Source of the DNA: Salvia splendens
Lineage: Eukaryota; Streptophyta; Magnoliopsida; Lamiales; Lamiaceae
NCBI RefSeq assembly: GCF_004379255.2
Contig: NC_056046.1
Span: 5,270,001-5,334,000 of the forward strand
Reading direction: 5' to 3'
Length of the DNA stretch: 64,000 nucleotides
Every line of letters begins with the position of its first letter. Within the stretch, counting starts at the first letter, position 1. A program made the position numbers and the translations under genes. Of the stretch, positions 30,079-42,600 are shown in pieces. Under the pieces are notes generated by a model. That model ran no database searches. It saw only the letters and a program-made list of their open reading frames with translations, and was not told the DNA's origin.

Positions 30079-32849
30079 GTGTCGCTGAAAACATCAATCA
30101 TAAAATCTCTTTCTGTTCAAATTCCTTCAATCCTTGTTTTCTTGTCATTGATTGCACCATTAACTTCTGCTGGATCTTCTCACTTCAACCATCTCAACAA
30201 GTTTTCACAATATCCTCATTCCTTTTCAGGTTATATCTCTCTTTCTCAATTTGGAATTTGTGTAAAGATCTGTTTTTTTTTTGGCGTTTATTCGATGTGA
30301 TATGCAGATTCAAAGAGGGCTGTTGATAGGCTTTACAAGAGTTTAATCATGGATGATGGGAGGATTTGTGCTTGCTCAAGGAAATACTTGTTTGCATTTG
30401 AGAGAAACGGCTCCATCGCGTGGGCGCTGCACTTGAACTAGACTTGCAGTTCAAGTATAGCTTCAGTTCATGGAGGATCAAGCAAGGCAATGAATCAATC
30501 AATCCTTTGCATTTGTATTTCTTAAAAAAGAAGAAAAAAGAATTCATTTGCTGATGAGTATAATTCAGTATTTGCAGATACATTTAGTTGCAGAGAACAA
30601 AGTACTGAAAATCTATCCTCTAAGGATTGGAACTAATGAAGCTCCTGTGGAAGTATTCTTCGAATGTGCAGAAGAGATCGTTGGGATCGCTGCAAGCTTA
30701 TCGAGCTCCTGCCTGCTCATCAATGTAAATAATAGAGGGCTGTTTGCTTATCGCTTGTACGGGCAGCTTTTCTGGAGCGCTGGCCCGGTGCTTTACCAGC
30801 ATGGATATCGCCAAGGTTGTAGGAGAAACGTTACTGACTGCTATTTCACTTCCGCGCCTGTGATTGCTCAATGTGAAGCTAGTATTTTTGTAAGGCCCCA
30901 CTATTTTTAAAAAAATTATGTTTGTTGTATGCCTTCTTGAAGATAAACTGTTTCTTACCATCAATGTAGATGACTAACACGGTTGGGGAAGTGTATTCGT
31001 TATCAATCCGCGGTCACCATTTTAAATGGATCCAAGATCTTAGCTTGTATGGAAATGCATTTAGGCTTACTGCTGGAAACAATGGCCTTCTATATGTTAC
31101 TGTGGCTGATAAAGCTCTTGTTCTGGCTTTGGATGTTTCTCGAGGAAATGTTTTGTGGCAAGGAAGCATTGGGCCGTTGAGCTCAGCAGATCACGAGCCA
31201 GTTGTTGATGCAAATGGTTAGAAGATCATCCTTTTTGCATTAGTCTTAAAGTTTAATATTTTTTGGCTGATTGATGAACAGGCTGGATATCGTATAGCTC
31301 GCTGGACGGATTTCTGTATTTGTTTTCAGCAACGGGATATCTCAAGAAGTTCCCTAGATCAGCTAGTTGGAGTTCTGTTATGCAGGTTGATCCGGTGCTT
31401 GATTGCTCCTGTTATGCCATTTACATCTCTCAGACAGAGATGGAGGGGAAATATTCCCAGAAATTTGCAGATTACACTCATGTGTCTGCATTGAAACCTA
31501 AAAATGTTGTGTTCACTTCTCTTGTTCCGGCTTCTGGTTCCGTCCTATGGTTCGAAAGCGATCCTAGTAATCATCTATCTCTCTCTCATCAATCTATTGT
31601 CACAACAATGCTAAATTAATTTTATGAACAAGCAGGTCAATTCCTGTTCCATCTCTCCCAGAGTGACCTGCAGCATTTTTTGGTGGATGACAGAACTCTC
31701 CTCACCTTTTTTTTGCTGTCTCAAGTAATTTTTCCAACTTCTCTTGCTTAATACGAACTTTCGATTATCCATGATCGTGTGATGATGCAGCATTGCAACG
31801 GGGTAAAACTCACTCCCGCTGCAAGACTTGCATCATCACTTAGTTCAAGCCTAATAGGAAAACTTGATGTGATGCAGGAAATGGCAACCCGTTGCCTTGT
31901 CGTTCCACCCGTAAGATCAAGCCTATCTACACAACTTACACAAAACTGCAGTTTCTGTAACATCTTTTATTCGGTTATAGGTCAGAAACCCGCGTCTAGC
32001 TGCGCACAAGTGAAGCCCAAGAACACAAGTGTGTACATAGGTGAATTCTTGCAACTGCTCATATCCAAAACAAGTTGAAGACTAACATTTTCCTTTATGC
32101 AGGAAACAAGAGGACAATCACATTGTTTCTCATGATGGAATCCGTCGTTCTGCTTCTACTAGCCGTGCTGGTGCGATTCTGCTGCGTTTTCTGGAAGAAG
32201 AAAAAGCTTCAAGGCCTAGACCTTGGCAAATTCCTTGAGAAGAGAGTATGTATAAAACCTTTCATATACATATTTTGTGCAAAGAATGAGTCAGTCGTAT
32301 GAAGCCATTCTTGCATCTGTGCAGCGTTATCTGCGATCCAAGAAGAAGGCATCCGACAAAATGATAACAGAACTGAAGCAAAAGGCCTCAGAGGAAGTAG
32401 AGGCGCTGCAGAAGCTAGGCTACCTGGTTAAGGCAAGGGAGGGCATCAAGAGGAGGCTCTCAACGACGTATAGCTTAGGAAGGGACGTGGAGGGATCAGC
32501 ATCGCGTCCCAAGTCCCTTCTTCCGCTGCATGATCGGAGGAGCAGAAGCTACTCCTTTCAAGGATCCAAGAAAGAGAATGTCACACTATTCAACACTCTT
32601 AGCGATAGTAGCGATTCGGATGAAGAGGTGAGCAGCCTCGTGGAAGAGGCCGACGACGATCTCTCTCAAGTTGGAGGAGAAAGCTCTAGTGATTATGGTG
32701 GTAGTGAGGAAGAGTATGTGATGAGTCCATTGTTTTTGAAGCATTCGTTTAGTGAAATAGAGGAAGTGAAGGGGAATGAATATGATGGTGATGATCCACA
32801 TAGTGAAAGTAGAAGCTTGAGGAGAAGAACTATGCCTTTCACTGGTTAG
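30079..32849 (+). pseudogene. GEX3: GEX3-like (GAMETE EXPRESSED 3) gene with several lesions
   Basis: Ten coding segments recognised: 30079-30229, 30308-30486, 30578-30889, 30970-31216, 31282-31566, 31636-31724, 31878-31910, 31981-32040, 32103-32245, 32325-32849. An intact product would be ~674 aa: a secretory leader ('SILVFLSLIAPLTSA'), a PQQ-like propeller region ('NNGLLYVTVADKALVLALDV', 'GNVLWQGSIGPL'), one membrane span ('FLMMESVVLLLLAVLVRFCC'), a basic coiled tail and an acidic Ser-rich end. In Arabidopsis GEX3 is a plasma-membrane protein of gametes needed for pollen tube guidance. Lesions: no ATG opens exon 1 (GTG at 30079 after an in-frame stop); TAG at 30439-30441 where the family has an aromatic residue; exon 6 needs one more T in the T8 run at 31707-31714 to stay in phase. 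One intron (30487-30577) has a GC donor. Confidence 0.8.
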
Positions 32850-34272
32850 GTACCAAAACAACTAACTTGGTTTTTGCTTGGCTTTATGGAATAAATTATG
32901 CTAACATCTCAATTTTTTTAAGATAAACAATTATTTGGTTATAGGCAAAGGGGGTCACAAAGCTGAATTCTCACAACACCAGTAACAAAATTATTTATAA
33001 TAATCTGGTTCTTCATGAAATCACCAAGATATAAGTTGAATATATCTTTGAAGGATAAGTGCAATTCCTTGCTTCCAATTACTAAAGAAGTGAAATTTTC
33101 ATAATTTTAGTAAGACTAGTTAAATTAAAAATATCTACAAAGTTATTTAAAATTTGATTAGTTATAAACATATCGTACGGGTAGTGATCAATTGCAAACT
33201 AATTAGCAATCCAAAATTAAGACCAATTCCTAACTACTTTCTCTCTTCAAAATCATCTCAAAACTTTAAATTTACGTAACTCTCTCGATTTAAATTATTT
33301 TTTCGCAAAAAATATATCAAATTAAAGATAATTTTATAAGGATTCTAACGAGATCTCAATTGATATGTTCCGACTACGTTCGGATGATGAAATTTGATCA
33401 TTTTTATTTCAGTTTTCGTATATGTCGATAAACATATTTTTATCAACAAATGCATCAAAAAATTTCAATATAATGCATGTAAAATCTCAATAAAACTGTG
33501 TTGATATTTTCGTGTACTTGTGTTGAAATACTCAGGTCATTGTGTTGATATTTGTAATACACTATGTTGATATAAAAAAAACCACGAAAAATATAATATG
33601 ATAACTAAATGACGATATTACCTCTTTGTTGATATTTTGTATATTATTTATTAAAATTCATGAGGTTTAATCTTATCCATTCAATCTAAGGATATAGATT
33701 TGATCTTGATTTTGGATTATGATGCTATAAACAATATAGGAGGACCCTATCCAATACTACCTAATAATATTGAACTTAATATTGAGTGATTAGGAAATCC
33801 TGTAAAGACAAATAAAACGCCAACTAACAAATTTAAAATAAATCCAAAAAATATTAGTACAACTTTAGGAAAAAACTTTTTCACACTCAGTAATGATCAA
33901 AATTTATCACCCAACATAGAATAACAATGATTTTGATTCTTCAACTAGTTTAGCAAGAACTGTCTGAATTTTAAGTCTTTCTGACACGAGCAACATTTTT
34001 GGACATAGTCAGTTAAAACTACTGTCATAACTCTATGATAGATTAATATCCATCATATAAATACAAAAAAGACATTTTTCAAGTTCTCATTGAAAAGGGG
34101 AAGACATTTAATTTATTTCCTCAAATATAGAATATAATATCCAAAAATAGATTGTTGAAAATCATAAAATTCAAAGAATAGTGAGTGGTAAAAGAGTAGA
34201 AGGGACTTTGCATTATTGACACCAATAAATATTATCAAGGCTGCGCAGACCTATCGATTTCCAAATTATCTC
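32850..34272. other. AT-rich intergenic region, dispersed-repeat-like
   Basis: No gene. About 33480-33580 repeats 'tgtgttgata' several times ('actgtgttgatattttc', 'cattgtgttgatatttg', 'actatgttgatat'), suggesting part of a dispersed repeat without visible ends. The rest is AT-rich without features. Confidence 0.45.
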
Positions 34273-34321
34273 CGTCTCTTCTCTCTCTCTCTCTCTCTCC
34301 CTCCCTCTCCCCCCCCCCCCC
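34273..34321 (+). repeat. CT microsatellite plus C-tract in leader of the CCHC/PSP gene
   Basis: A (CT)n run followed by CCCTCCCT and a run of 13 C, about 100 bases before the donor (CCCAG|GTAAAC at ~34421) of a non-coding first exon. The second leader exon starts at ~34980 and reaches the ATG at 35018. Pyrimidine-rich leaders are common near plant promoters. The C-run is a likely length-variable site. Confidence 0.6.
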
Positions 34322-35017
34322 TCACGCGCACGCAGGTTTAATCCCCTAAATTTTCAAAATCTTGGCGCTACAGGTCCGGATTCCAAAGCCTCTCAATTCC
34401 GGCGGCGCTCAGGCATCCCAGGTAAACTCAGAACCCTAATTCTTTGGCTATGCACTCGTGGATTTCTTAGTTGTGCGAAACCTTCATCTGGACTGTATAT
34501 GCTTAGTTACACGCTTGTTATGCTTGATTGGAGCTAGATTTGATGTGTTTCTGAAGTTATTTCTGAATTTGATGCAAAAGCTACAGGTTTAGGTTTTTCT
34601 ACGGTATCTTCTTTATGTTTTGCACCTGTGCAGATTCGTTAGATCCACAGATTGTGTAGTATTTGATCCTGTTTTGGATGTCAGTTAGTGTAACAGCTAG
34701 TTTTGGAAAGATGGAAACTTGGTGGTGAATGTGGATTTATTGAGTTCCACCCGATGAAATTATTGTTTCATGTAAGCTCACCTTTGAAACCTCATATGTT
34801 ATGTGGAAAAAAGTTTTACAAATCAGTGCATTTCTGGATAAATTATAAATTCGATTAGATCCTGGCCTGGGCATATAGATACTTTCAACTGTTGTGTGCT
34901 GGTTGCGCGTATAAATTTACCTTCTTTGTGTTAGTTGAATGAATTATATTTGTTTACTTTTGTAATGTACTCCATGCAGCATTGATATACTTTTACTCAG
35001 AATAGATACTGCCTGCA

Positions 35018-38000
35018 ATGGAAACAGAGGATCTAATTAAACTGCCGGCTTCCAGTAATTCAGAACATGGTGAGAAAGACAATACATGTGAATCTGGTCC
35101 AGAAGCCATTAGCTCTGAATCTCTACATCTAAACTCTGAGGTAACAGAAGAGATTAATGGGGAGGATCCTGGAGCCACTTTGGGTGTTTTGGATGAAAAT
35201 ATGGATGCTTTGATGGAGGATGACTTTGAAGGGGGTCCAAATAGTAATGGTGTGACCCCACCGGTTGGTTTGCGAATAACAGATTCAGTTGCAAATGTAG
35301 AAAAAGTGGCATCCGTTAGTTCTATGCTTCATGGAAATGGATTTGTATCAGTTCAAAGTGAAATAAGTGTCAGCAATCTTAAGAAAAATGAAGTACTTTT
35401 AAGTAAAAGGGAGCTAGATGCTAAGTGTATCCTTTCTTTTGTAGCTTTGGTTGTTTTACTCTGTACTTCTAGAGGACCTACTGGGACACGAATCTCATGT
35501 TTTTTTGTTTCCCATGCCTTCATCCAATCATCTAATTGCCAATTTTTCTGGTTTTATACTTTCCGTAACTTGTTATACCAGCTATATCTGGGGTTAAGAG
35601 ACCTCGAGCAGCTGTTGATGAGTATCAACCTTCAGTGCATGTGATCTATAGCTCTCTACCAAGGTATGTAACCACTGTGCACACACTATTCTATTTTGGA
35701 TGCAATTGTTACTGATAAGCTTCCATTCCATTATCAGAGAAAGTAAGCAAAAGCTCGAAAAGCTGTTAGAGCAGTGGTCCCAGTGGCATTCAGAGTGGAG
35801 CTCTTCATCAGATGTAATCACATTTTGATCCACACCTAAAATACTGCTTTTGTATCCTTGTTGTGTTCTGCATCCAATACGTTGTTGGTGTATATTTTTT
35901 GTATTTGCATTTTGTACTACTGTTCTCATATTCATTGTGCTTAGAGTGATATAGCTATACAAACACATGAATGATATGGCTGATGTCTGCTTATCTAATT
36001 CAGGACTCAAATGTAGTGCTGGAATCTGGAGAAGAGACCTACTTCCCTGCTCTTCGGGTTGGCGGGGATAAACCCTCTTCAATAGTATGATTCTCTGCTT
36101 ATTAACTTATGCAATAAACTGAACTGGGTTCATCTAGCTTTCATATTTTACTGATTTAAGCCACCTAAATATGGCATGAATTATAGTCCAGTATAAAGAA
36201 GTAGAACATTCATATTAGCTTAAAATTAATCTTGTGGGTTCAAGCTCTATTACATAAATCAATTAGTTTGACTCAATTGGATTTGTATTATACTTCTGTA
36301 GCCTGTAAGTAACTTTATAGTGGAGTATTTGAATGGGTTCTTAGCAAAGATACAGCCTAATGGAACCATAATGCCTATATAGGTCTAGTAATTTAACATG
36401 GAACATTCTTGTAGATTTCAACTAGTGATTCTTTTCGTGCTGTAATGTATCTCGTGTATGAATCCTCCTTTTCTGAAATCTTACCTAAGATAAGGACTGG
36501 AGTCTCATTTTTGGGTATTGCTTTCTATCTCCTTGGGCACTTGAAAGTCTTTAATAGTTAAATGCTTCCAAAGACAAGTATGAGGAATTTCTGTTCCACC
36601 ATGCCTTGAAATGTAAACTTGAGTGGGCATGAATACATTTTCTCCTACATTGATTATCAAAAACTGTTTCTATTATACAGAAATAGTTGTAGACTTATAG
36701 TAAATAGTAATCCACAATTTGTAAGCAGACCTTTTGGGTGGACAGCAAAACAAAAATGCAGTCAAGTACAGAGTTTAAACAATTGGATAGCGCTTCTGTT
36801 CCTCTCTATGATCGTGGATATTCTTCAGCTTTGACTTCAACTGGTGGTGCCAGCAGTTTGGATGGGTATGCTTATGATATCTTCGAAAGTTTTTTTTTAA
36901 CAGATGACTACTTTTGACCCCCCCCCCCCCCCAACAACAAAAAACTCTGGATACACCAACCGGAAATCTTGTTTTCCTCTTACCATTTCAATCATTGCCT
37001 GATTTTTCATTCTATGACGTCTTTGTTTTTATCCAGAAGAGCAGATAAGCTGGATGCTTCCCGTTGTTTCAACTGTGGTTCATATGGCCATGCATTGAAA
37101 GATTGCTCTAAGCCACGTGACAATGCTGCCGTTAATAGTGCTCGAAAGCAACAGAAAGTCAAACGAAATCAGCATCCCAATTCTCGAAATTCAACTCGAT
37201 ATTATCAGACTTCTCGAGGAGGAAAATATGATGGTCTAACACCGGGTGTGCTTGATGGTGAAACAAAGAAAGCATTAGGCCTTGGGGTAAATATTCTTCT
37301 TCTTTTAGACGAGAATCATGCACCATTTTTTTATCACTAGTATATATTAGTAGATGATACCAAGCTAAGCTGATTGCTATTGAACCTGAACTTGTTACAT
37401 CTTGGGAATTCATGATGAAAATGTTTATAGTTCTTGTTTTATGTATACACAGGATCTTGATCCACCTCCATGGCTTAAAAGAATGCGAGAAATTGGATAC
37501 CCGCCTGGTTATTTAGGTAATGAATTTGTGCATATTGTGGCCATTAGCTTCTTGTGTTGTGCTAATCTGTTAGTATGATCTTATTTCCTATTTCAATTTT
37601 ATCTCAGACGCGGAAACAGAAGACCAGCCTTCGGGCATAACAATCTTTGGTGATGATACATATAAGGATGAAAATGAGGAAGGGGAAATCTTAGATGCAA
37701 GCTATGCTGAGCCATTAAGGAAAATGACTGTCGAATTTCCTGGGCTAAATGCCCCTGTCCCAGAAAATGCCGATGAAAGACTTTGGGCATCTGATGAAAG
37801 ACTTTGGGCATCCAACTCATTGAGTTCCAACCCATCTAGGTATAGCTCACACCAACGGTATAATCAACCATCTGAAACTTCCAGCAGAGGGTACTATAGT
37901 GAGCAGAGGCGGTCGAGGGATTGGGACGACGAGGGGCCTCCGGGGTGTGAACCTGGAACTAGCCCCTCTCTATCGAATCATTTTCATAGATATGGAGATC

Positions 38001-38161
38001 TGGATTCTGGTTACAAACCCCATAGCCCCCGAGACAGCCCATCTACGACTTGGAGCTCAAGCTATGCCAGATCGTTGTCGGATAGAGGAAGACGAAGTCC
38101 CCTGCATCGTGATGGTTCCCCCACATATGGCTACTATGGTTCATATGCTTCTCCTAGATAG
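35018..38161 (+). CDS. CCHC zinc-knuckle / PSP-domain protein (ZCCHC8-like)
   Basis: Eight coding exons: 35018-35426, 35582-35663, 35738-35813, 36004-36084, 36729-36865, 37037-37286, 37453-37516, 37608-38161; 550 aa, all GT-AG and in phase. The N-terminus is acidic and disordered. A CCHC knuckle is at 272-285 (CFNCGSYGHALKDC, spacing C-2-C-4-H-4-C). A PSP domain at about 327-366 includes 'ALGLGDLDPPPWLKRMREIG' and 'YPPGYL'. The Arg/Ser/Tyr-rich C-terminus ends in 'GYYGSYASPR'. The CCHC+PSP order matches ZCCHC8, which in animals scaffolds the NEXT complex linking MTR4 to the nuclear exosome. A nuclear RNA surveillance or splicing role in the plant protein is inferred. A 21-bp tandem duplication (37772-37813) repeats the residues DERLWAS. 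Confidence 0.9.
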
Positions 38162-38652
38162 ACAAAGGCAATGCTTTTCTGTACCCAGGTGGATCACCTA
38201 AACAAATGAAGGTTTGTGTAACATGTTATTTAAACTTTGAATTTCGTTACAGTAGTGGAACCACAATCTTTCGAATAGTTGTATAACTTTACATACACTT
38301 GCAATCTTTGTTAAATACATTGAATTTCAACAGTTTAGAATGTTGAAATTCAACTTTAATATAATCTTTACATGATCTTGTATTTAGAATGTTGCTATAT
38401 TATAATCACTTTTGCAATTTCTGCAATTTCATGTTCTATTGTTTTTAGTGATAAAGTCATGCTTCATAGGCGAAACGATGATCAGGCCGCATAAAGTAGT
38501 GTGGCTGTCATTGTAAAAAGAATAGAATTTGGTGATATAATTGCTGCATCACAATTTTTATTGTTCGACTCTCTGGAATCGACCTTGCCCATCATGTCAG
38601 TCTAAGCTCATTGGGCTTTTGATATGGGCCTATCTTAATAAGTATCTATTTA

Positions 38653-38853
38653 GGGGGTGTTTGGTTTGCAAGATTGTATCAGAGATTAAATTTGTTATAT
38701 GTTTGGTTCATGAGATTCAACTCCACGACTCAATCATAAATGGATAATTATGGGATAATTAGTCATAGCTAAATTTATATGACTAAAATAATCTCACAAC
38801 TCAATCGTAGATTATATTTTGGTATTATTTTATCTTGCAAACCGAACACCACC
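38653..38853. mobile_element. Tourist/PIF-type MITE (201 bp)
   Basis: Ends GGGGGTGTTTGGTTTGCAAGAT and the complement of GGTGGTGTTCGGTTTGCAAGAT, flanked by the 3-bp duplication TTA (38650-38652, 38854-38856). Confidence 0.88.
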
Positions 38854-38856
38854 TTA

Positions 38857-39273
38857 ATAGGACAACATATATTTGATTCCTCTAATTAACCAATTAAATT
38901 TGGATAAGATTATTACCAATAAATATTACAGTCATAAAACATCCATTGTCACTCTTCCCCACACTCATTTAATCTATCATCATTAATTTCTACCTATTTA
39001 CAGATTGTGGTTGCCCATTGCGTACATACGTTAATAGGAGTAATAAATTGTAGTACTACTAATATATGTTCTACAAATAACCTTTCAAAAGATACTACAA
39101 ACAATTATGCGAGCAATTTATGAATTTCAATTAATCTTTTATTTAGAAGTTCAAGCTTGAATTTTATGTATTTAATAACTAAAAAGTTCAAATGATTGAA
39201 TTTGTCGAAATAATAATAACAACTTACTAGTATTATTGTAAACACTTGAATTTGATGTATCGTATTCGTATTT
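38857..39273. other. AT-rich spacer, nothing recognised
   Basis: No coding or repeat feature seen between the Tourist-like MITE and the left LTR of the Copia element. Confidence 0.4.
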
Positions 39274-39583
39274 TGTGAACTTTGATCTTCGATTGAGTGT
39301 GTGCGAATGTGTGTGTGTTTGATTTTGAGAGTGCTTCAGAAATCTTGAGAGAATTATTATTGAAATCGGATGAAGTTTACACACTGAGCTAACTCGCTGT
39401 TACAACAGCTCTAACCAACTATTTAAACCACTAATCCTCCAATGGTCGAAAACTAATCGAACGGCTCAGATTTGAGTTCAAGTGAGGCGCGCGATCTAGC
39501 GGTAGCTGAAGAGTTTCAGCTCCTTGACGTTTTCCCGAACTTGAAACTTACCTCAATGCAGCGATTCATCAATCTAACTCACA
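39274..39583 (-). repeat. Copia 3' LTR (complete)
   Basis: 310 bp with ends TGTGA/TCACA. The neighbouring polypurine tract (39584-39597 on the complement) fixes the internal border. The outer border is set by matching the 5' LTR copy. Confidence 0.88.
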
Positions 39584-39619
39584 AACTCCACCTTGATGAC
39601 TCGCTGACTAACTCCACCT

Positions 39620-42600
39620 TCATTGAATCTTTCTGAGATTTATCAAGTCCATGCACAACTCCAACTTCTTTTTCGGCATTGGTTTTGTCAGCATATCAGC
39701 TGGATTTTCAGCTGTGTGAACCTTGAACACTCTGATTTCACCATCCTCTATCTTCTCCCGGATGAAGTGCAAACGCACATCTATGTGCTTACTTCTCTCA
39801 TGATACACTTGGTGTTTGGCCAAACTCAAAGCACTATTATTGTCACAACCTATGCTTACTGATTCTTGCTCCACACCAAAGTCTTTCAGCATACCCTTCA
39901 GCCATGAACTCTCCTTCACAGCCGATGTCAATGTTATGAACTCAGCCTCAGTTGTGGATAAAGCAACCACAGATTGCAAGCTACTCTTCCAACTGATAAC
40001 TGATCCATATAGTGTGAATAGATGCCCTGACTGAGATCTTCTTGTATCTAGATTTCCAGCAAAGTCTGAACCACTCCATCCCACCAGAGCATCTCCTACA
40101 TATTTACTCCCACCATCAAACATGATTCCACAATCAGTGGCCCCTCTCAGATACCTCATTAACCATTTCAACGCAGACCAATGTTCTTTTCCATAGTTTG
40201 TCATGTATCTACTGGTCACTGATACAGCCTGTGCAATGTCAGGCCTGGTGCAAATCATAGCATACATTATGCTACCAATAATGTTAGCATAAGGCACACT
40301 CTGCATCTCCCTTACTTCATCTTCATTCTTAGGCTTATAATCTGCAGTCAGCTTGTAGTGCTAAGCCATAGGAACTGCCACTTTCTTCTCACCTTCCATC
40401 TTGAACCTTTTCAACATCTTGGAGATATAGTCAGATTGTGTGAGGTAGATCTGCTTCCTTTCCCTGCTTCTGATTATGGTCATGCCCAGAATTCTTCTGG
40501 CAGGTCCTAAGTCTTTCATCTCAAAGGCCTTACTGAGATCTTTTTTCACCTTTTGAACTTCATTCACATCAGATCCAGCTAGCAACATATCATCTACATA
40601 CAAGAGTAGATAAGCCACAGCAGCTCCACCTACACTCTTGATATAGACACATCCATCATATGATGATCTCAGAAAACCAGATTTTATCATATGCTCATTA
40701 AACTTCATGTGCCACTGACGGCTAGCTTGCTTCAACCCATAAATGCTCTTCTTTAATAAGCAAACCTTGTTCTCATGTACAACCTTCACAAAACCCTTGG
40801 GTTGAGCCATATAGATAGTTTCCTTGAGCTCACCATGTAGAAAAACTGTTTTAACATCTAGTTGTTCTAGCTCCCAATCTTGTCTTGCCACAATAGCCAA
40901 CAGAATTCTGATAGAAGTGTGCTTAACTACAGGGGAGAACACCTCTTCATAGTCAACACCATATTCTTGTGTAAACCCCCTTGCAACCAACCTAGCTTTG
41001 TGTCTGACCTTATCACCATCAGCACCTTCCAGCTTTCTTTTGAATATCCATTTACAGCTAACTATTCTCCTTCCATTCGGCCTCTCAACCAATATCCATG
41101 TACCATTTTTCAGTAATGAGTCAATCTCCTCAATCATGGCTTACTTCCATTTATCAGAATCTGTTCCAGCAGCAGCCTCTTCAAATGTATTTGGCTCAGA
41201 GTACTCAACTTCCTCTGCAGCTATTAGACAAAAGTACATGTATTATGCATCTGAATATCTTGTTGAGGGCTTCACAATTCTTCTTACTCTATCTCGAGTC
41301 AGTTTCCAGTTAGCTTTATCATCAGAGTTGGATTGTTGAGGTGGCTCAGAGGATCGTGGATTTAATACACTGCTTCCATCAGCTTTATCAGCCTTCTCAT
41401 TCATATTATCACCTCCATGCTCCACCTCAAACTTATCAAGTGCAAGAGCAACACTTCTTTCAGTATGATCAGAAACAGCAACATCTGATTTCTTCTTAAA
41501 AGGCAAATCATTCTCCCAGAAAACTACATCTCTACTGATTATTACTCCCTCCGTCCCATGCTACTCGCACTTTTCATTTTAGGCCGTAAATTTGGGATTG
41601 ATTTTTTTGTGTAATTAAAAAAGAATTTTAGGTGTAATGAGACATAACTTAATAAAAGAGCTCTTAACTTAAACTAACATATTAATTAAATGCATTAATT
41701 CTAACTTAAATTATAAATAGTGTAAGGACTTTGTGACGAGCCGAAAAGCAAACGTGCGAGTAGCACGGGACGGAGGGAGTATTTTTCCTTTTCCAGGCTC
41801 AACACACCAGAGCCTATAACCTTTCACACCCAGCTGATATCCTAACATAATACATTTAACTGCCCTTGCTTCAAGTTTTCCTTGCTTGATGTGTGCAAAG
41901 GCCTTACAACCAAAAGTCTTCAAATTCTCATAAGTGCACTGCCTCCCAAACCATCTATTGTCTGGTATGTCTCCATTTATGGAAGATGAAGGACATTTGT
42001 TCATCAATATCACAGCCGTGGTAGCAGCTTCTGCCCAGAACCTCTTTTCAAGACCAGCAGCAATCAGTAAGCATCTAGTTCTCTCAAGAATTGTGCGGTT
42101 TGCCCTCTCTGCCACTCCATTCTGTTGTGGGTTGAGGGGGACCGTTCTATGTCTTCTTATGCCTCTTTCTTTACAAAACTCATCAAATTCTCTTGACAAG
42201 TACTCCAACCCATTGTCGGTTCTCAGACAGCCCATATTTGTATGTTTTTCTGCCTCCATCTCAATGCACCAGTGTCTGAATTTAGAGAACGCCTCTGATT
42301 TTTCTTTTAAGATGTAGATCCATATCTTTCTTGTGTAGTCATCTATAATGCTCATGTAGTATCTTCCCCCTCCAATGGAATTCACCTGAGCAGGTCCCCA
42401 CAAGTTACTATGTGCATGATCAAGTGGCCTTGTGGAGGTGTGAGTGGATCTTGGATAGCTCCACTTCTTTGCCTTTCCTAGCATACATTCCTCACACTGG
42501 AATGTGCCATCTTCTTCTGTTTCATCACAGTGCAGGAGCCCCCTCTTCACTAACTCCTTTATAGTACCCAAGGTTGGATGTCCAAGCCTACCATGCCAAG

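Noticed and set aside
31779..32078. 99-aa ORF beginning in GEX3 intron 6
   Set aside because: It reads intron plus out-of-phase exon sequence; family-matching residues occur only in the frame starting at 31878.
36917..36934. Poly-C run in an intron
   Set aside because: Simple homopolymer; no gene or structural claim beyond likely length variability.
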